From: an uncultured Eubacteriales bacterium
Lineage (GTDB): Bacteria; Bacillota; Clostridia; Christensenellales; Aristaeellaceae
Direction of reading: 5' to 3'
Assembly: GCA_902793605.1 (NCBI GenBank)
Contig: CADBEB010000019.1
Location: forward strand, 1-64,000
Length of the DNA stretch: 64,000 nucleotides
A model generated the notes under the pieces. The model worked only from the letters and a program-made list of their open reading frames with translations. It was not told the origin of the DNA and ran no database searches. Every line of letters starts with the position of its first letter. Within the stretch, counting starts at the first letter, position 1. The position numbers and the translations under genes were made by a program. Below, piece after piece: positions 24,464 to 33,623 of this stretch.

Positions 24464-25021
24464 TCAGTCTTCCTTTGCCACAAATCCCCTGACGATCTTC
24501 ATGACCTTCCGCATTTCTTTGATATCCGCGTCCACGTTTCCGGTTTCCAGCGAATGATTTGCGCCTTCGGTTTCATAGAGAGGGATGCCGAGGCGCCTGC
24601 AGCTTTTTTCAATGGCTTTCGTGTCCGCCCACGGATCCGCTGTGCCATGGAACGCAATCGAACGGCAGTCTGCGAACTCAAATGCGGCTTCCACCGGAGT
24701 AAAGAGGACCTGGCGGCAATCCAGCCGATGACGCTTCGCATAGGCGGCACAGACCACCGTTCCGATGCTTTTCCCGATCAGCAGGATCTCCGTATATTCA
24801 CTCCAGTCAGTCTCCTGCAGCAGCTCTTCCGTCTGTTCAAGCGCCATGCGCGCACATTGCTGCATCTTTTCAGCACTGCCCTTCACGCCGGATGGAAAAC
24901 CGGAATACAGCACCGGAACGATCTCCCAATCCAGGCCTTTAAGCAGCTTCCAGCTGTAATACAGCAGCGGCTTGTCACAGGTGTATCCGATTCCGGGAAA
25001 CAAACAGGCGATCTTCTTCAT
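24464..25021 (-). CDS. Alpha/beta hydrolase family protein
   Basis: 185 residues. KKIACLFPGIGYTCDKPLLYY provides the oxyanion strand, and the nucleophile elbow is IGKSIGTVV with the Ser between Lys and Ile. The acid lies in HGTADPWAD and the His in EGANHSLETG, the full alpha/beta hydrolase triad. The ATG at 25021 overlaps the stop of the upstream small gene (ATGATC-ATG region), so the two are translationally coupled. The substrate is unknown. Cytoplasmic. Confidence 0.8.
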   Translation of the reverse strand: MKKIACLFPGIGYTCDKPLLYYSWKLLKGLDWEIVPVLYSGFPSGVKGSAEKMQQCARMALEQTEELLQETDWSEYTEILLIGKSIGTVVCAAYAKRHRLDCRQVLFTPVEAAFEFADCRSIAFHGTADPWADTKAIEKSCRRLGIPLYETEGANHSLETGNVDADIKEMRKVMKIVRGFVAKED

Positions 25022-25023
25022 GA

Positions 25024-25260
25024 TCATTCCCCCATCGCGCAGCTGCTGCGGTCCGGTCCCTCCGTGCCTGACATATAGGCGGCATGGAATCCGGCATTGA
25101 TCTCCCGCAGCTCGCGTTTTCCGTCGATATAGTCCTGGTACATCTCAATGATTCCCGGACTGCAGCCGTCACACAGGCCGGCGATATTCCCGATGGACTC
25201 CGCCACAATCTGCTCGCGCTCTTCCCGTGTGGTATCGGCAATTCTCAGGCTCTTTGTCAT
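25024..25260 (-). CDS. Small conserved hypothetical protein (78 aa)
   Basis: 78 residues beginning KSLRIADTTREEREQIVAES and containing CDGCSPG. The charged N-terminal helix and central CxxC are visible. I recall related small clostridial proteins with misleading names, but no function is established, so none is claimed. It overlaps the alpha/beta hydrolase start and probably serves as its partner or merely as an operon leader gene. Confidence 0.55.
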   Translation of the reverse strand: MTKSLRIADTTREEREQIVAESIGNIAGLCDGCSPGIIEMYQDYIDGKRELREINAGFHAAYMSGTEGPDRSSCAMGE

Positions 25261-25376
25261 CTGTTATCCTTCCTGCGTCAGGTTCCGCTGCCGTTCCGGC
25301 CGCACAGTCCGTATCCGTTTGCTTGTATAAACTGCTGTTGCATATGGGACCGGGTTCATCATAGCGCAATTCCGCT

Positions 25377-25404
25377 ATGACACACAACCTTTTTCTGCTA
25401 TACT
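25377..25404 (+). promoter_or_regulatory. Promoter of the nitroreductase gene
   Basis: ATGACA (25377-25382) and TATACT (25399-25404) with a 16-base spacer, 33 bases before ATG 25438. An AGAGGAGG ribosome site lies at 25423-25430. Confidence 0.55.
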
Positions 25405-25437
25405 CTTGTTCAGGAAAATAGCAGAGGAGGTAGCCGG

Positions 25438-26055
25438 ATGGAATGCCATGATGCAATCAACGCAAGGAGAAGCGTCCGAGACTTCACGGAGGAAAGGATC
25501 CCGGAGGACACGCTGAAAAGAATCATCGCTGCCGCTTACAAGGCGCCCGCCAATGATCATTTCCGGGACTGGCACTATATCGTCGTCACGGATCCGGAGG
25601 TCAAGCGGCAGGTGCTTGAGGGGATCCCGAAGAACCTGACCGTGAAGGACGTCGACCGGATGACCTTTATCTCGGATCCCGTCCAGAAGGAGAGCTATCA
25701 GGTCGCCGTCCCCAAGCAGTACCGGATGCTGTACGATACAGCCGCCCTTCTGGTCCCGCTGATGAAGAAAAAGTCGGACATCCTTCACCCCGCCAACCTT
25801 TCGGACCTGAACTGCTACGCCTCGGTCTGGTGCAGCATCGAAAACCTCTGGCTGGCAGCGACCGCGGAAGGCTACGGCTGCAACCTGAGGATCCCGTGGG
25901 GCGAAGAGGAAGCCGTCGCGCAGAAAGCCCTGGGATTCCCGGACGGATACCTGATCCCCTGCTTTATCGGGATCGGCCGGCCCGCTCCGGACGCGGTCCT
26001 CACAAAGCAGATCAACGTTGACCTGGACGACCGGATCCACTGGCAGAAATTCTGA
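25438..26055 (+). CDS. Nitroreductase family protein
   Basis: 205 residues, a second FMN-dependent nitroreductase distinct from the one at 7 kb. ARRSVRDFTEERIPE and KAPANDHFRDWHYIVV hold the FMN-phosphate contacts; YDTAALLVPLM and AATAEGYGCNLRIPWGEEE complete the fold, and the end HWQKF is short. ATG 25438 follows GAGGAGGTAGCCGG at good spacing. It probably reduces nitro or quinone compounds with NAD(P)H. A phosphotransferase gene follows 51 bases downstream in the same direction. Confidence 0.85.
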   Translation: MECHDAINARRSVRDFTEERIPEDTLKRIIAAAYKAPANDHFRDWHYIVVTDPEVKRQVLEGIPKNLTVKDVDRMTFISDPVQKESYQVAVPKQYRMLYDTAALLVPLMKKKSDILHPANLSDLNCYASVWCSIENLWLAATAEGYGCNLRIPWGEEEAVAQKALGFPDGYLIPCFIGIGRPAPDAVLTKQINVDLDDRIHWQKF

Positions 26056-26106
26056 CACGGGACGAAGCGTGAAGTCGGTACGATCACAGGAAGGAGAGGC
26101 AGGACG

Positions 26107-27087
26107 ATGGCCATCAGCAAGACGAAATACGAGGCTTCCAAAGAAGAAATCAAGGAATTGTTTTCTCTTCACAAAGTGGGAAACGTGCTTGACGTGGCCG
26201 CTCTTGGAAACGGAGAATTCAACGCAGCCTACAAAGTCACCTGCGACAACGGCACGGTCTACGCGTTAAAAATCGCTCCCCCGGAGGGTTCAGCCGTCCT
26301 CAGCTATGAAAAAAACATGATGGAGGCAGAGGTCTACTGGTATTCGCAGATGCATGAAAAGACGGATATCCTCTGCCCCCGGGTCTTTATTTCCGATTTT
26401 TCAAAGAAAATCGTCAAAAGCAACTGTTTTATCATGGAGATGATGGCCGGAAAAGCCTTGTGGGAGGCCGGCCTGTCCGATCACGAATATCAGGCAGTTC
26501 AGAAACAGAAGATCTCCATGCTCACGAAAATACACAGGATCGCCAACGACCGGTACGGCTATATCCAGACGGGGCTCGAGAATTCCTGGTATGAGGCCCT
26601 GAAAAAGATGGCGCTCCGGCTGGTGGCCGACTGTAACAGTCTTGGCCATGACACACCGGACGGAGAAACGTTCGTCCGCTTGATTGACAAGCATGAAAAG
26701 CTGCTCAGGGACGTTCCCTGCAGGATGGTGAACTTTGACCTGTGGGACAGCAATGTTCTCTACAATGAAGAGACCGGGAGGATTTGCTGGATCGATCCGG
26801 AGCGCGGCTTCTGGGGGGACCCGGTCGCTGATTTCATCACCCTCGGCCCCGGGCAAAAAGCACCCCTTTCCGCCAAACAGAAAGAACTTGAGATTTACAA
26901 TAATTTGGCACAGGAAAAGATCCATCTGACGGAGGAAGCGGAGATCCGGTACGCGCTGGCGGTCTGTTATCTTGCCCTGATAGAAGAGGTGGAAAAATAC
27001 GTCCGGTACGAGCCGGATAATCCCACCTACATCCGAAACACCGTCGATTCAAGGGAAATGTACGACATGGCTTTCAGGCTTCTTTAA
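26107..27087 (+). CDS. Aminoglycoside phosphotransferase-like kinase (APH family)
   Basis: 326 residues with the APH/choline kinase fold. The nucleotide-binding lobe contains YALKIAPPEG with the ATP lysine. The catalytic loop is MVNFDLWDSNVLYN, where Asp211 replaces the usual HGDxxxxN arrangement with NFDxxxxN. IDPERGFWGDPVADF supplies the metal-binding Asp. Such proteins phosphorylate small molecules (amino alcohols, sugars, drugs); the substrate is unknown. GGAGAGG precedes the ATG. It ends at a strong terminator. Confidence 0.82.
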   Translation: MAISKTKYEASKEEIKELFSLHKVGNVLDVAALGNGEFNAAYKVTCDNGTVYALKIAPPEGSAVLSYEKNMMEAEVYWYSQMHEKTDILCPRVFISDFSKKIVKSNCFIMEMMAGKALWEAGLSDHEYQAVQKQKISMLTKIHRIANDRYGYIQTGLENSWYEALKKMALRLVADCNSLGHDTPDGETFVRLIDKHEKLLRDVPCRMVNFDLWDSNVLYNEETGRICWIDPERGFWGDPVADFITLGPGQKAPLSAKQKELEIYNNLAQEKIHLTEEAEIRYALAVCYLALIEEVEKYVRYEPDNPTYIRNTVDSREMYDMAFRLL

Positions 27088-27135
27088 CAAGGCGCGCTCT
27101 CCGCTAATCATATCTGAAAGCAACTCAAGCAAAGC

Positions 27136-27179
27136 AATAAGACAAACAAGGCCATTGGCCCTGCCTGTCTTATCTTTTC
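27136..27179 (+). terminator. Terminator after the phosphotransferase gene
   Basis: ATAAGACA (27137-27144) pairs with TGTCTTAT (27166-27173), with an inner GGCC/GGCC stem and CTTTTC on the 3' side. It is partly bidirectional. Confidence 0.75.
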
Positions 27180-27298
27180 AGGGTCCGGATCCGGTCGTTT
27201 CAGCTGCTGCAACGACAGCGCTGTCTAAAGGGAGCCATTCCGCCAGTCTGCCCCGCTTCGCCCGGCCGGGCATAGCGCGGTCCACAAATGATTCTCTT

Positions 27299-28263
27299 TT
27301 ACGGATTCACTGACAGAACAACTGTCACATCACCGCTGCCGAGGATGGATTTCAGTTCGTCCTGATCTATATCAATATGTCCCAGCTTTGTGAAATCCCA
27401 GCGGTTTTCGTCATAGTAGACAGTGACCTGATTCCCCTGATACAGGATCACATCGCCCGGGGTTGTGGTAATATCCTCATCATTACGTGGAATGGAGATC
27501 CCCAAAGGACCAACCTTCTCAAAGTTGCCGTAATCATGCATGGAGATCGTGATATCGCCGGCTTTCAGCAACTGAAGCAATGCCTCTGACGAGGAATTAT
27601 TCTCTGCTTTGACAGCCAGAACCGCTTCATGGACATGAATATAGAACATACCGATTTCCTCCTTTGGCAGGCGCAGGCTTTCCGCCCAGGCGCGGATCTC
27701 TTCCGCGCTGCTGCCGTTGCTGATCCGCTTCGCATCCAGCCAGACGGTGCTTCCGCCGGTCAGCTTCTGCAGGTTGGACGCGCTGCTTCCCGCGCCGGAA
27801 GAACCGGATGTGCAGAACGGAATAATTGTTTTTCCGGTCAGGTCAACATTCTCCATAAAAGTGTAAAGGATTCTCGGAGCCTGTCCCCACCAGATCGGAT
27901 ACCCAAGGATAATCGTACCGTACCGGTTCAGGCCTTCCGGCAGGACAGCAATGGCCGCCGGGCCTGCGGATCGTTCTGCTCGATACTTGTCCGGCTCCGG
28001 CTGTTATGGTAATTGACGTCATCCGCCGTGTACGGTTCCACCGGCTGAATCTCAAACAGATCCGCGGACAGGGCTTCCGCAATGATGTAGGCGGCAGCAC
28101 GGATTGTGTCGTCTGTCGAAAAGTACACCACCAGAATATTGCTTCCCGCCGATTCAACAGAGGGAAGATGGTCAAGGGAAAGTGTAGCGGAGGATACAGC
28201 GTCCTCCGCGAGGGAAATACCGCATGTCAGCAGACTGAGCAGGATGACCAGGATCTTTTTCAT
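27299..28263 (-). pseudogene. Secreted flavodoxin-like protein, frameshifted
   Basis: ATG 28263 opens a signal peptide (MKKILVILLSLLTCGISLAE), then flavodoxin motifs: ILVVYFSTDDTIRAAA, IQPVEPYTADDVNYHN. After SRTSIEQNDPQAR the frame is lost near 27960, and the correct continuation (YGTIILGYPIWWGQAP) lies in the next frame and runs to 27299, including IPFCTSGSSGAGSS. The total length is one base short of a multiple of three, so a single-base deletion in a GC-run is the simplest reading; a sequencing error is possible. Repaired, it would be about 321 residues, with a C-terminal domain ending LSVNP. Confidence 0.78.
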
Positions 28264-28381
28264 AACGGTCTTTGTCCTTCCATCGTATTGTTCTTCACGG
28301 CTGTTTCGCATTATAATAGTATTGTACCATCTGAACCGGTTACCCAGTCAAGTATCCGGTTGGAAAAAGGAGCGGGAGAAT

Positions 28382-28708
28382 ATGGCCATTACTGTAAATA
28401 TCCGCTACACCGGGAAAAACGGAAATGCCAGGAAGTTTGCCGAAGAGATGACTGCCGGCGGCACCGTAGCTTCCATCCGGGCGGAAGCCGGGAACCTGCG
28501 GTATGAATACTGCCAGCCACTGGACGATCCGGAAACGATCCTGCTGATTGACAGCTGGGAGAACCAGAAAGCCATCGATATCCATCACGCTTCCCCGATG
28601 ATGGCCACCATTGCCGCGCTGCGGGAAAAGTATGACCTGCACATGACCGTGGAGCGGTATGTGAGCGCGGAAACACCGGAAATGGAAAAAAGGTTTGTCA
28701 GAGAGTGA
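28382..28708 (+). CDS. Antibiotic biosynthesis monooxygenase (ABM) domain protein
   Basis: 108 residues of the dimeric alpha/beta ferredoxin-like ABM fold. AITVNIRYTGKNGNARKFAEEM and RYEYCQPLDDPETILLIDSWENQKAIDIHHAS carry the family pattern of strand, helix and WENxxAxxxH. These small proteins act as quinol or heme monooxygenases, or have no known activity. AAGGAG stands before the ATG. A DMT transporter gene starts 8 bases after the stop, so they form one operon. Confidence 0.8.
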   Translation: MAITVNIRYTGKNGNARKFAEEMTAGGTVASIRAEAGNLRYEYCQPLDDPETILLIDSWENQKAIDIHHASPMMATIAALREKYDLHMTVERYVSAETPEMEKRFVRE

Positions 28709-28715
28709 GACAATA

Positions 28716-29615
28716 ATGAAAGAACGCAAACGCAATATCGGCTCGGCTCTGATCATCCTGGCCGGCTGTTTCTGGGGTAGCATGGGGATCTTTGTCAGAA
28801 GGCTCAGCACCTTTGGTTTCAGCCCGATCCAGATCGTATCGATCCGGCTTACCGTTGCCGCCCTGGTTTTCGCTTTATTGCTGCTGCTCAAGGACCGCTC
28901 CGGATTCCGGATCGCATGGCGGGATCTCCCGCTTTTTCTCGGACTTGGCTTTGGCAGTATCCTGTTTTTCACTGTGTGCTATTTTTCCGCGATCACGATC
29001 ATGCCCCTTTCCACAGCAGCAATCCTTCTTTATACGTCTCCCATTTGGATCATGCTGATGTCGGTACTGTTCTTCCGGGAGAAACTGAACCGGATCAAGC
29101 TGATCGCCCTGACGCTTGCCTTTGCCGGGTGCGTGCTGGTCTCCGGGATCTCCGGGGAGGGCCTGACCCTGACCGGACTGCTCCTCGGCCTCGGCTCCGG
29201 CATCGGATACGGACTGTACAGTATCCTGGGAACCATTGCCCTGCGGAAATATTCTCCCTATACGGTCACGACGTACACGTTCCTGTTCGCTGCTGCCGGT
29301 TCCTGGCTGGTATGCAGCCCGGCGGATATGATCTCAAAGTTTTCTGCCGCGGATAACCTGGCGGGGCTGCTGCTCTTCTGCTGTCTGACCGGTCTGATAA
29401 CTGCTGTGATCCCTTTCCTGGCATATACGCTCGGCCTTCGTACCGTTGAAGCAAGCCGAGCCGGAATCCTTGCGACCATTGAACCGCTGGTGGCTACGCT
29501 TGTCGGGATTCTGTTCTTTTCTGAGTCTTTGACCCTCTTATCCGGTCTTGGTATCGTCCTGATCCTTGCAGCGGTAATCCTGCTGAACCGAAAACCGCAT
29601 AACCAAGCCACCTGA
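28716..29615 (+). CDS. DMT superfamily transporter (EamA)
   Basis: 299 residues with ten hydrophobic segments, the two EamA repeats. The first repeat starts GSALIILAGCFWGSMGIFVR, the second near TLTGLLLGLGSGIGYGLYSI, each about 130-140 residues. EamA proteins export amino acids or metabolites across the membrane; the substrate is unknown. It follows the ABM gene closely. A Cys-poor, basic C-terminus (NRKPHNQAT) completes it. Confidence 0.87.
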   Translation: MKERKRNIGSALIILAGCFWGSMGIFVRRLSTFGFSPIQIVSIRLTVAALVFALLLLLKDRSGFRIAWRDLPLFLGLGFGSILFFTVCYFSAITIMPLSTAAILLYTSPIWIMLMSVLFFREKLNRIKLIALTLAFAGCVLVSGISGEGLTLTGLLLGLGSGIGYGLYSILGTIALRKYSPYTVTTYTFLFAAAGSWLVCSPADMISKFSAADNLAGLLLFCCLTGLITAVIPFLAYTLGLRTVEASRAGILATIEPLVATLVGILFFSESLTLLSGLGIVLILAAVILLNRKPHNQAT

Positions 29616-29655
29616 ATGATGCATTCTGCAAAGCACGACCGCGAAAAGCCCTTTA

Positions 29656-29689
29656 CAAAACTTCATGCCACGCAGGCATGGAGTTTTGC
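29656..29689 (+). terminator. Terminator after the DMT transporter
   Basis: CAAAACTTCATGCC (29656-29669) pairs with GGCATGGAGTTTTG (29675-29688) around a short loop. It separates the DMT gene from the promoter of the MATE gene. Confidence 0.65.
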
Positions 29690-29745
29690 GTATATATCCC
29701 TGGTCCGCATGGTCTTTCTGTCCGGAAAAGCTCCGAATCTGCCCG

Positions 29746-29774
29746 TTGTCCTGCGCGCAAATTGGTGCTATAAC
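29746..29774 (+). promoter_or_regulatory. Promoter of the MATE gene, with leader hairpin
   Basis: TTGTCC (29746-29751) and TATAAC (29769-29774) have a 17-base spacer. A stem TGCGGCC/GGCCGCA (29781-29800) lies just after the start point and just before the ribosome site (AAAGAGG), so it could affect expression of the exporter. Confidence 0.6.
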
Positions 29775-29817
29775 TTCACATGCGGCCAAATCGGGCCGCA
29801 GAAAGAGGTTTCTATTT

Positions 29818-31224
29818 ATGTCCCGTACTCTGACGCGCGACCTGACTGAAGGCCGTCCGTTGAAACTGATCGTTTCCTTTGCACTCCCGCTGCTGTTCGG
29901 CGTCCTGTTCCAGCAGCTTTACAGTTTTGTGGATACCGCTATCGTCGGCCGCTTTCTCGGCGCGGAACGCCTTGCGGCCGTCGGTGCGACCGGTTCCGTG
30001 AACTTCCTGGTAATCGGCCTGTGCCTGGGCCTGTGCTCCGGCTTTTCGATCCCGATCGCCCAGGCGTTCGGGGCGAAGGATGAACGCGAAGTCCACCGCT
30101 GCACATGGCACGCCATTGTGCTCAGCGGGGTACTGAGCATTCTGTTCGCCGTGCTTTCCACGGTTCTGTGCAAGCCCATGCTCCGGCTCATGAATACGCC
30201 GGAGGAGATCATCGACTCCTCCGCCAGCTATATCGGCATCATCTTCGCCGCTATTCCCTGCTGCGTCCTGTACAACATGGCCAGCGGCATCCTCCGCGCC
30301 CTGGGGGACAGCCGGACGCCGGTTGTTTTCCTGATTCTGGCTTCCCTGCTGAATATCGTCCTGGATCTTTTCCTGATCATCGCCTGCGGGATGGACGTGG
30401 CCGGTGCCGCCGTTGCCACCGCCGTCAGTCAGCTGGTGGCCGGCATCGGCTGCGTGATCGTGATGCGCCGCCGCTTCCCGATCCTCCACCTGAGCCGGGA
30501 AGAACGGCATCTGGATCCCGTCCTGGCCCGGAGGATGCTCGGCACAGGCCTGCCCATGGGCCTGCAGTTCTCCATCACGGCAATCGGCTCTGTCCTCATC
30601 CAATGGTCCGTAAACGGACTAGGCGTCAACGCGGTCGCCGCAGTCAGCGGTGCCGTGAAACTCAGCGCCTTCTTCGCCTGCTTCTACGATGCCCTTGCTT
30701 CCACCATGGCCACCTATGCCGGCCAGAACATGGGCGCCCGTAAGCTTGACCGGATCAACCAGGGCGTGCGTTGCACTGCCATCCTCGGTGTTGTCTACTC
30801 CGCCCTCGCCTTCGGTGTGGTCGCTCTGTTTGCCGGTCCCATGCTCGGCCTGTTCATTGACGCGAACGCGGCTCCCGAAGTCACAGCGATGGGCATCCGC
30901 TACCTGACGATCAACGCAGCCTTCTATATTCCGCTGCTCTTTGTCAATATTCTCCGCCTGAGCATCCAGGGAATGGGCTTTACCCGTGTGGCAATGCTGG
31001 CCGGGATGTCCGAGATGGTTGCCCGCGCCGCCGTCGCCCTGTTCCTGGTTCCAGCTGTTGGTTTCACCGGCGCCTGCTTCGCGAGCCCTGCGGCCTGGGT
31101 GCTCGCGGATCTGTTCCTCTTCCCCTGCTATTTCCAGATCATGCGCATCCTGCGCCAGCGCCTGCTTCCGGAGACCGAGGAATACACAAATGCCGCCTGT
31201 ACACCTCTGCACAGGGCGGCATAA
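29818..31224 (+). CDS. MATE family efflux transporter
   Basis: 468 residues, twelve membrane segments in two homologous halves. LIVSFALPLLFGVLFQQLYSFVDTAIVGR and AVGATGSVNFLVIGLCLGL are classic MATE helix 1-2 text, and the second half starts near LGTGLPMGLQFSITAIGSVL. Length is normal for the family. It should export cationic drugs or metabolites using a Na+ or H+ gradient. ATG 29818 follows AAAGAGG at 9 bases. It ends near a CCGGCTGATCAGCCGG palindrome. Confidence 0.92.
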   Translation: MSRTLTRDLTEGRPLKLIVSFALPLLFGVLFQQLYSFVDTAIVGRFLGAERLAAVGATGSVNFLVIGLCLGLCSGFSIPIAQAFGAKDEREVHRCTWHAIVLSGVLSILFAVLSTVLCKPMLRLMNTPEEIIDSSASYIGIIFAAIPCCVLYNMASGILRALGDSRTPVVFLILASLLNIVLDLFLIIACGMDVAGAAVATAVSQLVAGIGCVIVMRRRFPILHLSREERHLDPVLARRMLGTGLPMGLQFSITAIGSVLIQWSVNGLGVNAVAAVSGAVKLSAFFACFYDALASTMATYAGQNMGARKLDRINQGVRCTAILGVVYSALAFGVVALFAGPMLGLFIDANAAPEVTAMGIRYLTINAAFYIPLLFVNILRLSIQGMGFTRVAMLAGMSEMVARAAVALFLVPAVGFTGACFASPAAWVLADLFLFPCYFQIMRILRQRLLPETEEYTNAACTPLHRAA

Positions 31225-31292
31225 CGCTCCCGGCTGATCAGCCGGCCTGACCGGAATTCCCGCGAACCGGCTCTTCCCACCTGAGTTTTCGT

Positions 31293-32345
31293 TTATCTGT
31301 TCCGTTCCAGGATCGTCAGTCCCTGTTCCAGGTCCTTACCGAGGACCTCCTGGATCTTCCGGAAATCATATTGCTGATGCAGCCTGTCGAGAACAGCGGC
31401 AAGTTGCTTTTTCCCATACCTGCGAATAAAGAGTGCCAGCGCCTTAATGGCGTTCACATCCTCGTTTGCATAGAAGCCTTTCTGACAGTCCTTCAGGTCC
31501 CCGCATTCCCAGCAGCCATCCATGCCCTTCTGCCTGCAACAGGCAGTATTCGGGCATATCCCGTCCGGAGAACAGGTTGCGTAGGAACAGGTATTGTATA
31601 ACGTCCTGCATCCTCCACACCAATCCTTCAGGAAACAATGATTGCAGGACAGGCCGCAGTACGCAACGGGATCCACGCCTTTCCTGGCATTTTGGCACAG
31701 TTTGTTCTTGATGCGGCACATGGCTTCGATATGCATGATCCAGTGCCGGCTGAACGGCATCTGAAGCAACCCCTTAAGATCTTTCCCGCACCAGTAGTCG
31801 ATCAGCCAGAACGCGTCTTCGTCCGCGCTAACACAGCGGCTGCTGATCAGCCTTTCTTTGTCTGCATCCGTATACTTCCGTTTAAGGTCCCTGTATTCCA
31901 GCTTCTGCAGGATCGCGTTTGTGGAGTCCATCACAGCCCTGCAGTATTCATATACCGCTTTCATATCCAGCTGCTCTGAGAAATGTGCGATCTCTGTTCC
32001 TTTCAGTTCATTGCCGGTGGTGAAGATCGGACTCTTCGTTCTTTCGAGCCAGCCGTCCGTAAACAGCACCTGTTCATCCTGTGCGATCAGGGTATGGGCA
32101 ACAATATCCTCGATCCTGAAAACATGCCACATGGAATAAGCCAGCGTTTTGCTGTGATACCCTTCCGCTCCGGAAAAAGGCATCTGGTAAAACGCTTCTG
32201 CCGGGTAGGTATTCACGATGGAGGAGATCTGACTGAACAGATCGTCCCGCAGGTTAACCAGGACATTGATTCCTTCCCGGAAGCTCGCCTCTTTACCGAT
32301 CAGAGACTGCATCTCCCTGTTCTTTTCAGACCATTCCTTATTCAT
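31293..32345 (-). CDS. DinB-like domain fused to DUF3795
   Basis: 350 residues. Residues 1-225 form a DinB-type four-helix bundle: SLIGKEASFREGINVLVNLRDDL, SKTLAYSMWHVFRIEDIVAHTL with metal-ligand His, and a late HWIMHIEAM helix with His. Residues 230-310 are a DUF3795 cysteine cluster (CGLSCNHCFLKDWCGGC, CPNTACCRQ, CWECGDLKDCQ). The two modules usually occur alone; here both seem intact. DinB proteins are thiol-transfer enzymes using bacillithiol or similar, so a thiol-linked role is possible. Cytoplasmic. It lies between the MATE exporter and the S66 peptidase. Confidence 0.78.
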   Translation of the reverse strand: MNKEWSEKNREMQSLIGKEASFREGINVLVNLRDDLFSQISSIVNTYPAEAFYQMPFSGAEGYHSKTLAYSMWHVFRIEDIVAHTLIAQDEQVLFTDGWLERTKSPIFTTGNELKGTEIAHFSEQLDMKAVYEYCRAVMDSTNAILQKLEYRDLKRKYTDADKERLISSRCVSADEDAFWLIDYWCGKDLKGLLQMPFSRHWIMHIEAMCRIKNKLCQNARKGVDPVAYCGLSCNHCFLKDWCGGCRTLYNTCSYATCSPDGICPNTACCRQKGMDGCWECGDLKDCQKGFYANEDVNAIKALALFIRRYGKKQLAAVLDRLHQQYDFRKIQEVLGKDLEQGLTILERNR

Positions 32346-32396
32346 ACAGCACCCGCCTTTCAGGAGTTCATCCCCTCAGTCGTTTTACATTCTCAT

Positions 32397-33434
32397 TCAC
32401 TCCGCAAACCGGATGACCTGCTTTTCGGCGTCCACCACCGCGTCCACTCCGAATGGAATGATGCAGCGCGGCATCGCATGCCCGATATTCACATTAAATA
32501 TGATCGGTAGATCCGGCTTGCCAATGACTTTCTTCAGCAGCTGCCTGTATTCGTCCGCATAGGTTTCGTCCATCGGTTTCCCGGCCAGTACACCGGATAC
32601 CGCATCGAACACCCCTGTGTCCCCGAGGTATTCCAGCGCACGGCGGTAGATCTCAGGCGTCGGCTTTTCCTCGCTGGATTCCAGCAGCAGGATCCGTCCT
32701 TTCCAGTCCTCCGCGTCCGGGAACAGGCGGTATCTCCGGCAGAGCACGGGCATATCCGCGTAGCGGTCCCCATTAAACATATCATACATGGAATCGATGC
32801 ATCCGCCGAGGATCTTTCCGGAGAACGCCGGAGGCCCCTGCAGCAGTTCAAAACCATGATCGGGACGGGCGGGAAGCTGCCTGCCCACCTGGTCCAGGGC
32901 AAAGCTTTCCCTTTCCCCGTACCACACGTCGCTGGGCGTGATCTCCCGGATCCCGCCGGTAGTGATCAGCTCCTCGAAATACCGGCGGGTATAGGGATGC
33001 ATCTCCGGACCCAGCTCACAGATGTCCGACAGGAACGCCTGGCCGTAAAAAGTACGCAGTCCGACCTTGTGCAGCATCAGATGATTGATCGTGGTATCGG
33101 AAAAGCCGAGAAAAGCCTTGTCTGCTACGGCTTCCGCCAGTTCATTGTGATCGAACAGGTACGGCAGTAGCCGATAAGTATCGTCCCCGCCGATCGCACA
33201 CAGAATCATATCGGTCTCCGGGTCCCGTAAGGCTGCCAGCAGATCCTCCGCCCTTTTTTCCGGATGATCCCGGATGTATTCCATCCCTTTCAGCGCATGC
33301 GGCATGAACCGTACATTCAGGCCGTATTCCTTCAGCCTTCGAAGGCCGATCTCCACTTCAAACTGTACAAATGGCTCTCCCGCGATCCCGCACGAAAGGC
33401 TCACGATTGCAACGTTCTTAATCATTGTCCTCAT
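32397..33434 (-). CDS. S66 family peptidase (LD-carboxypeptidase/MccF-like)
   Basis: 345 residues. The Ser nucleophile is in LGFSDTTINHL, the Glu in LLLESSEEKPTP, and the His in NVNIGHAMPR, giving the Ser-Glu-His triad of the S66 fold. The longer loop and the LLPYLFDHNEL region resemble MccF, which cleaves microcin C, more than the muropeptide carboxypeptidase LdcA. There is no signal peptide. ATG 33434 has GAGAGGAG upstream. The substrate is unknown: a peptide amide or muropeptide. Single gene, divergent from malic enzyme. Confidence 0.83.
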   Translation of the reverse strand: MRTMIKNVAIVSLSCGIAGEPFVQFEVEIGLRRLKEYGLNVRFMPHALKGMEYIRDHPEKRAEDLLAALRDPETDMILCAIGGDDTYRLLPYLFDHNELAEAVADKAFLGFSDTTINHLMLHKVGLRTFYGQAFLSDICELGPEMHPYTRRYFEELITTGGIREITPSDVWYGERESFALDQVGRQLPARPDHGFELLQGPPAFSGKILGGCIDSMYDMFNGDRYADMPVLCRRYRLFPDAEDWKGRILLLESSEEKPTPEIYRRALEYLGDTGVFDAVSGVLAGKPMDETYADEYRQLLKKVIGKPDLPIIFNVNIGHAMPRCIIPFGVDAVVDAEKQVIRFAE

Positions 33435-33562
33435 CCATTTTCTCCTCTCCCGGAGCTGTTTTTTGTATTCTGTCTCCTATTATCCCAGATCATCCTCCGT
33501 CTGACAAGCGAAACCCCGGCCGCGTCTCCTGTTTCTCTTCTGTTTGCACGCCGGTTTCGGTC

Positions 33563-33590
33563 TTGTTTTTCCGCCTGACCTGTCTATAAT
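33563..33590 (+). promoter_or_regulatory. Promoter of the malic enzyme gene
   Basis: TTGTTT (33563-33568) and a consensus TATAAT (33585-33590) with a 16-base spacer, 33 bases upstream of the TTG start. GGAGGAGG (33608-33615) is the ribosome site. Confidence 0.65.
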
Positions 33591-33623
33591 GGATATGATC
33601 ATGTTACGGAGGAGGAAAACCCT

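Noticed and set aside
31230..31245. CCGGCTGATCAGCCGG as a terminator of the MATE gene
   Set aside because: Perfect palindrome, but no T-run follows on either strand.
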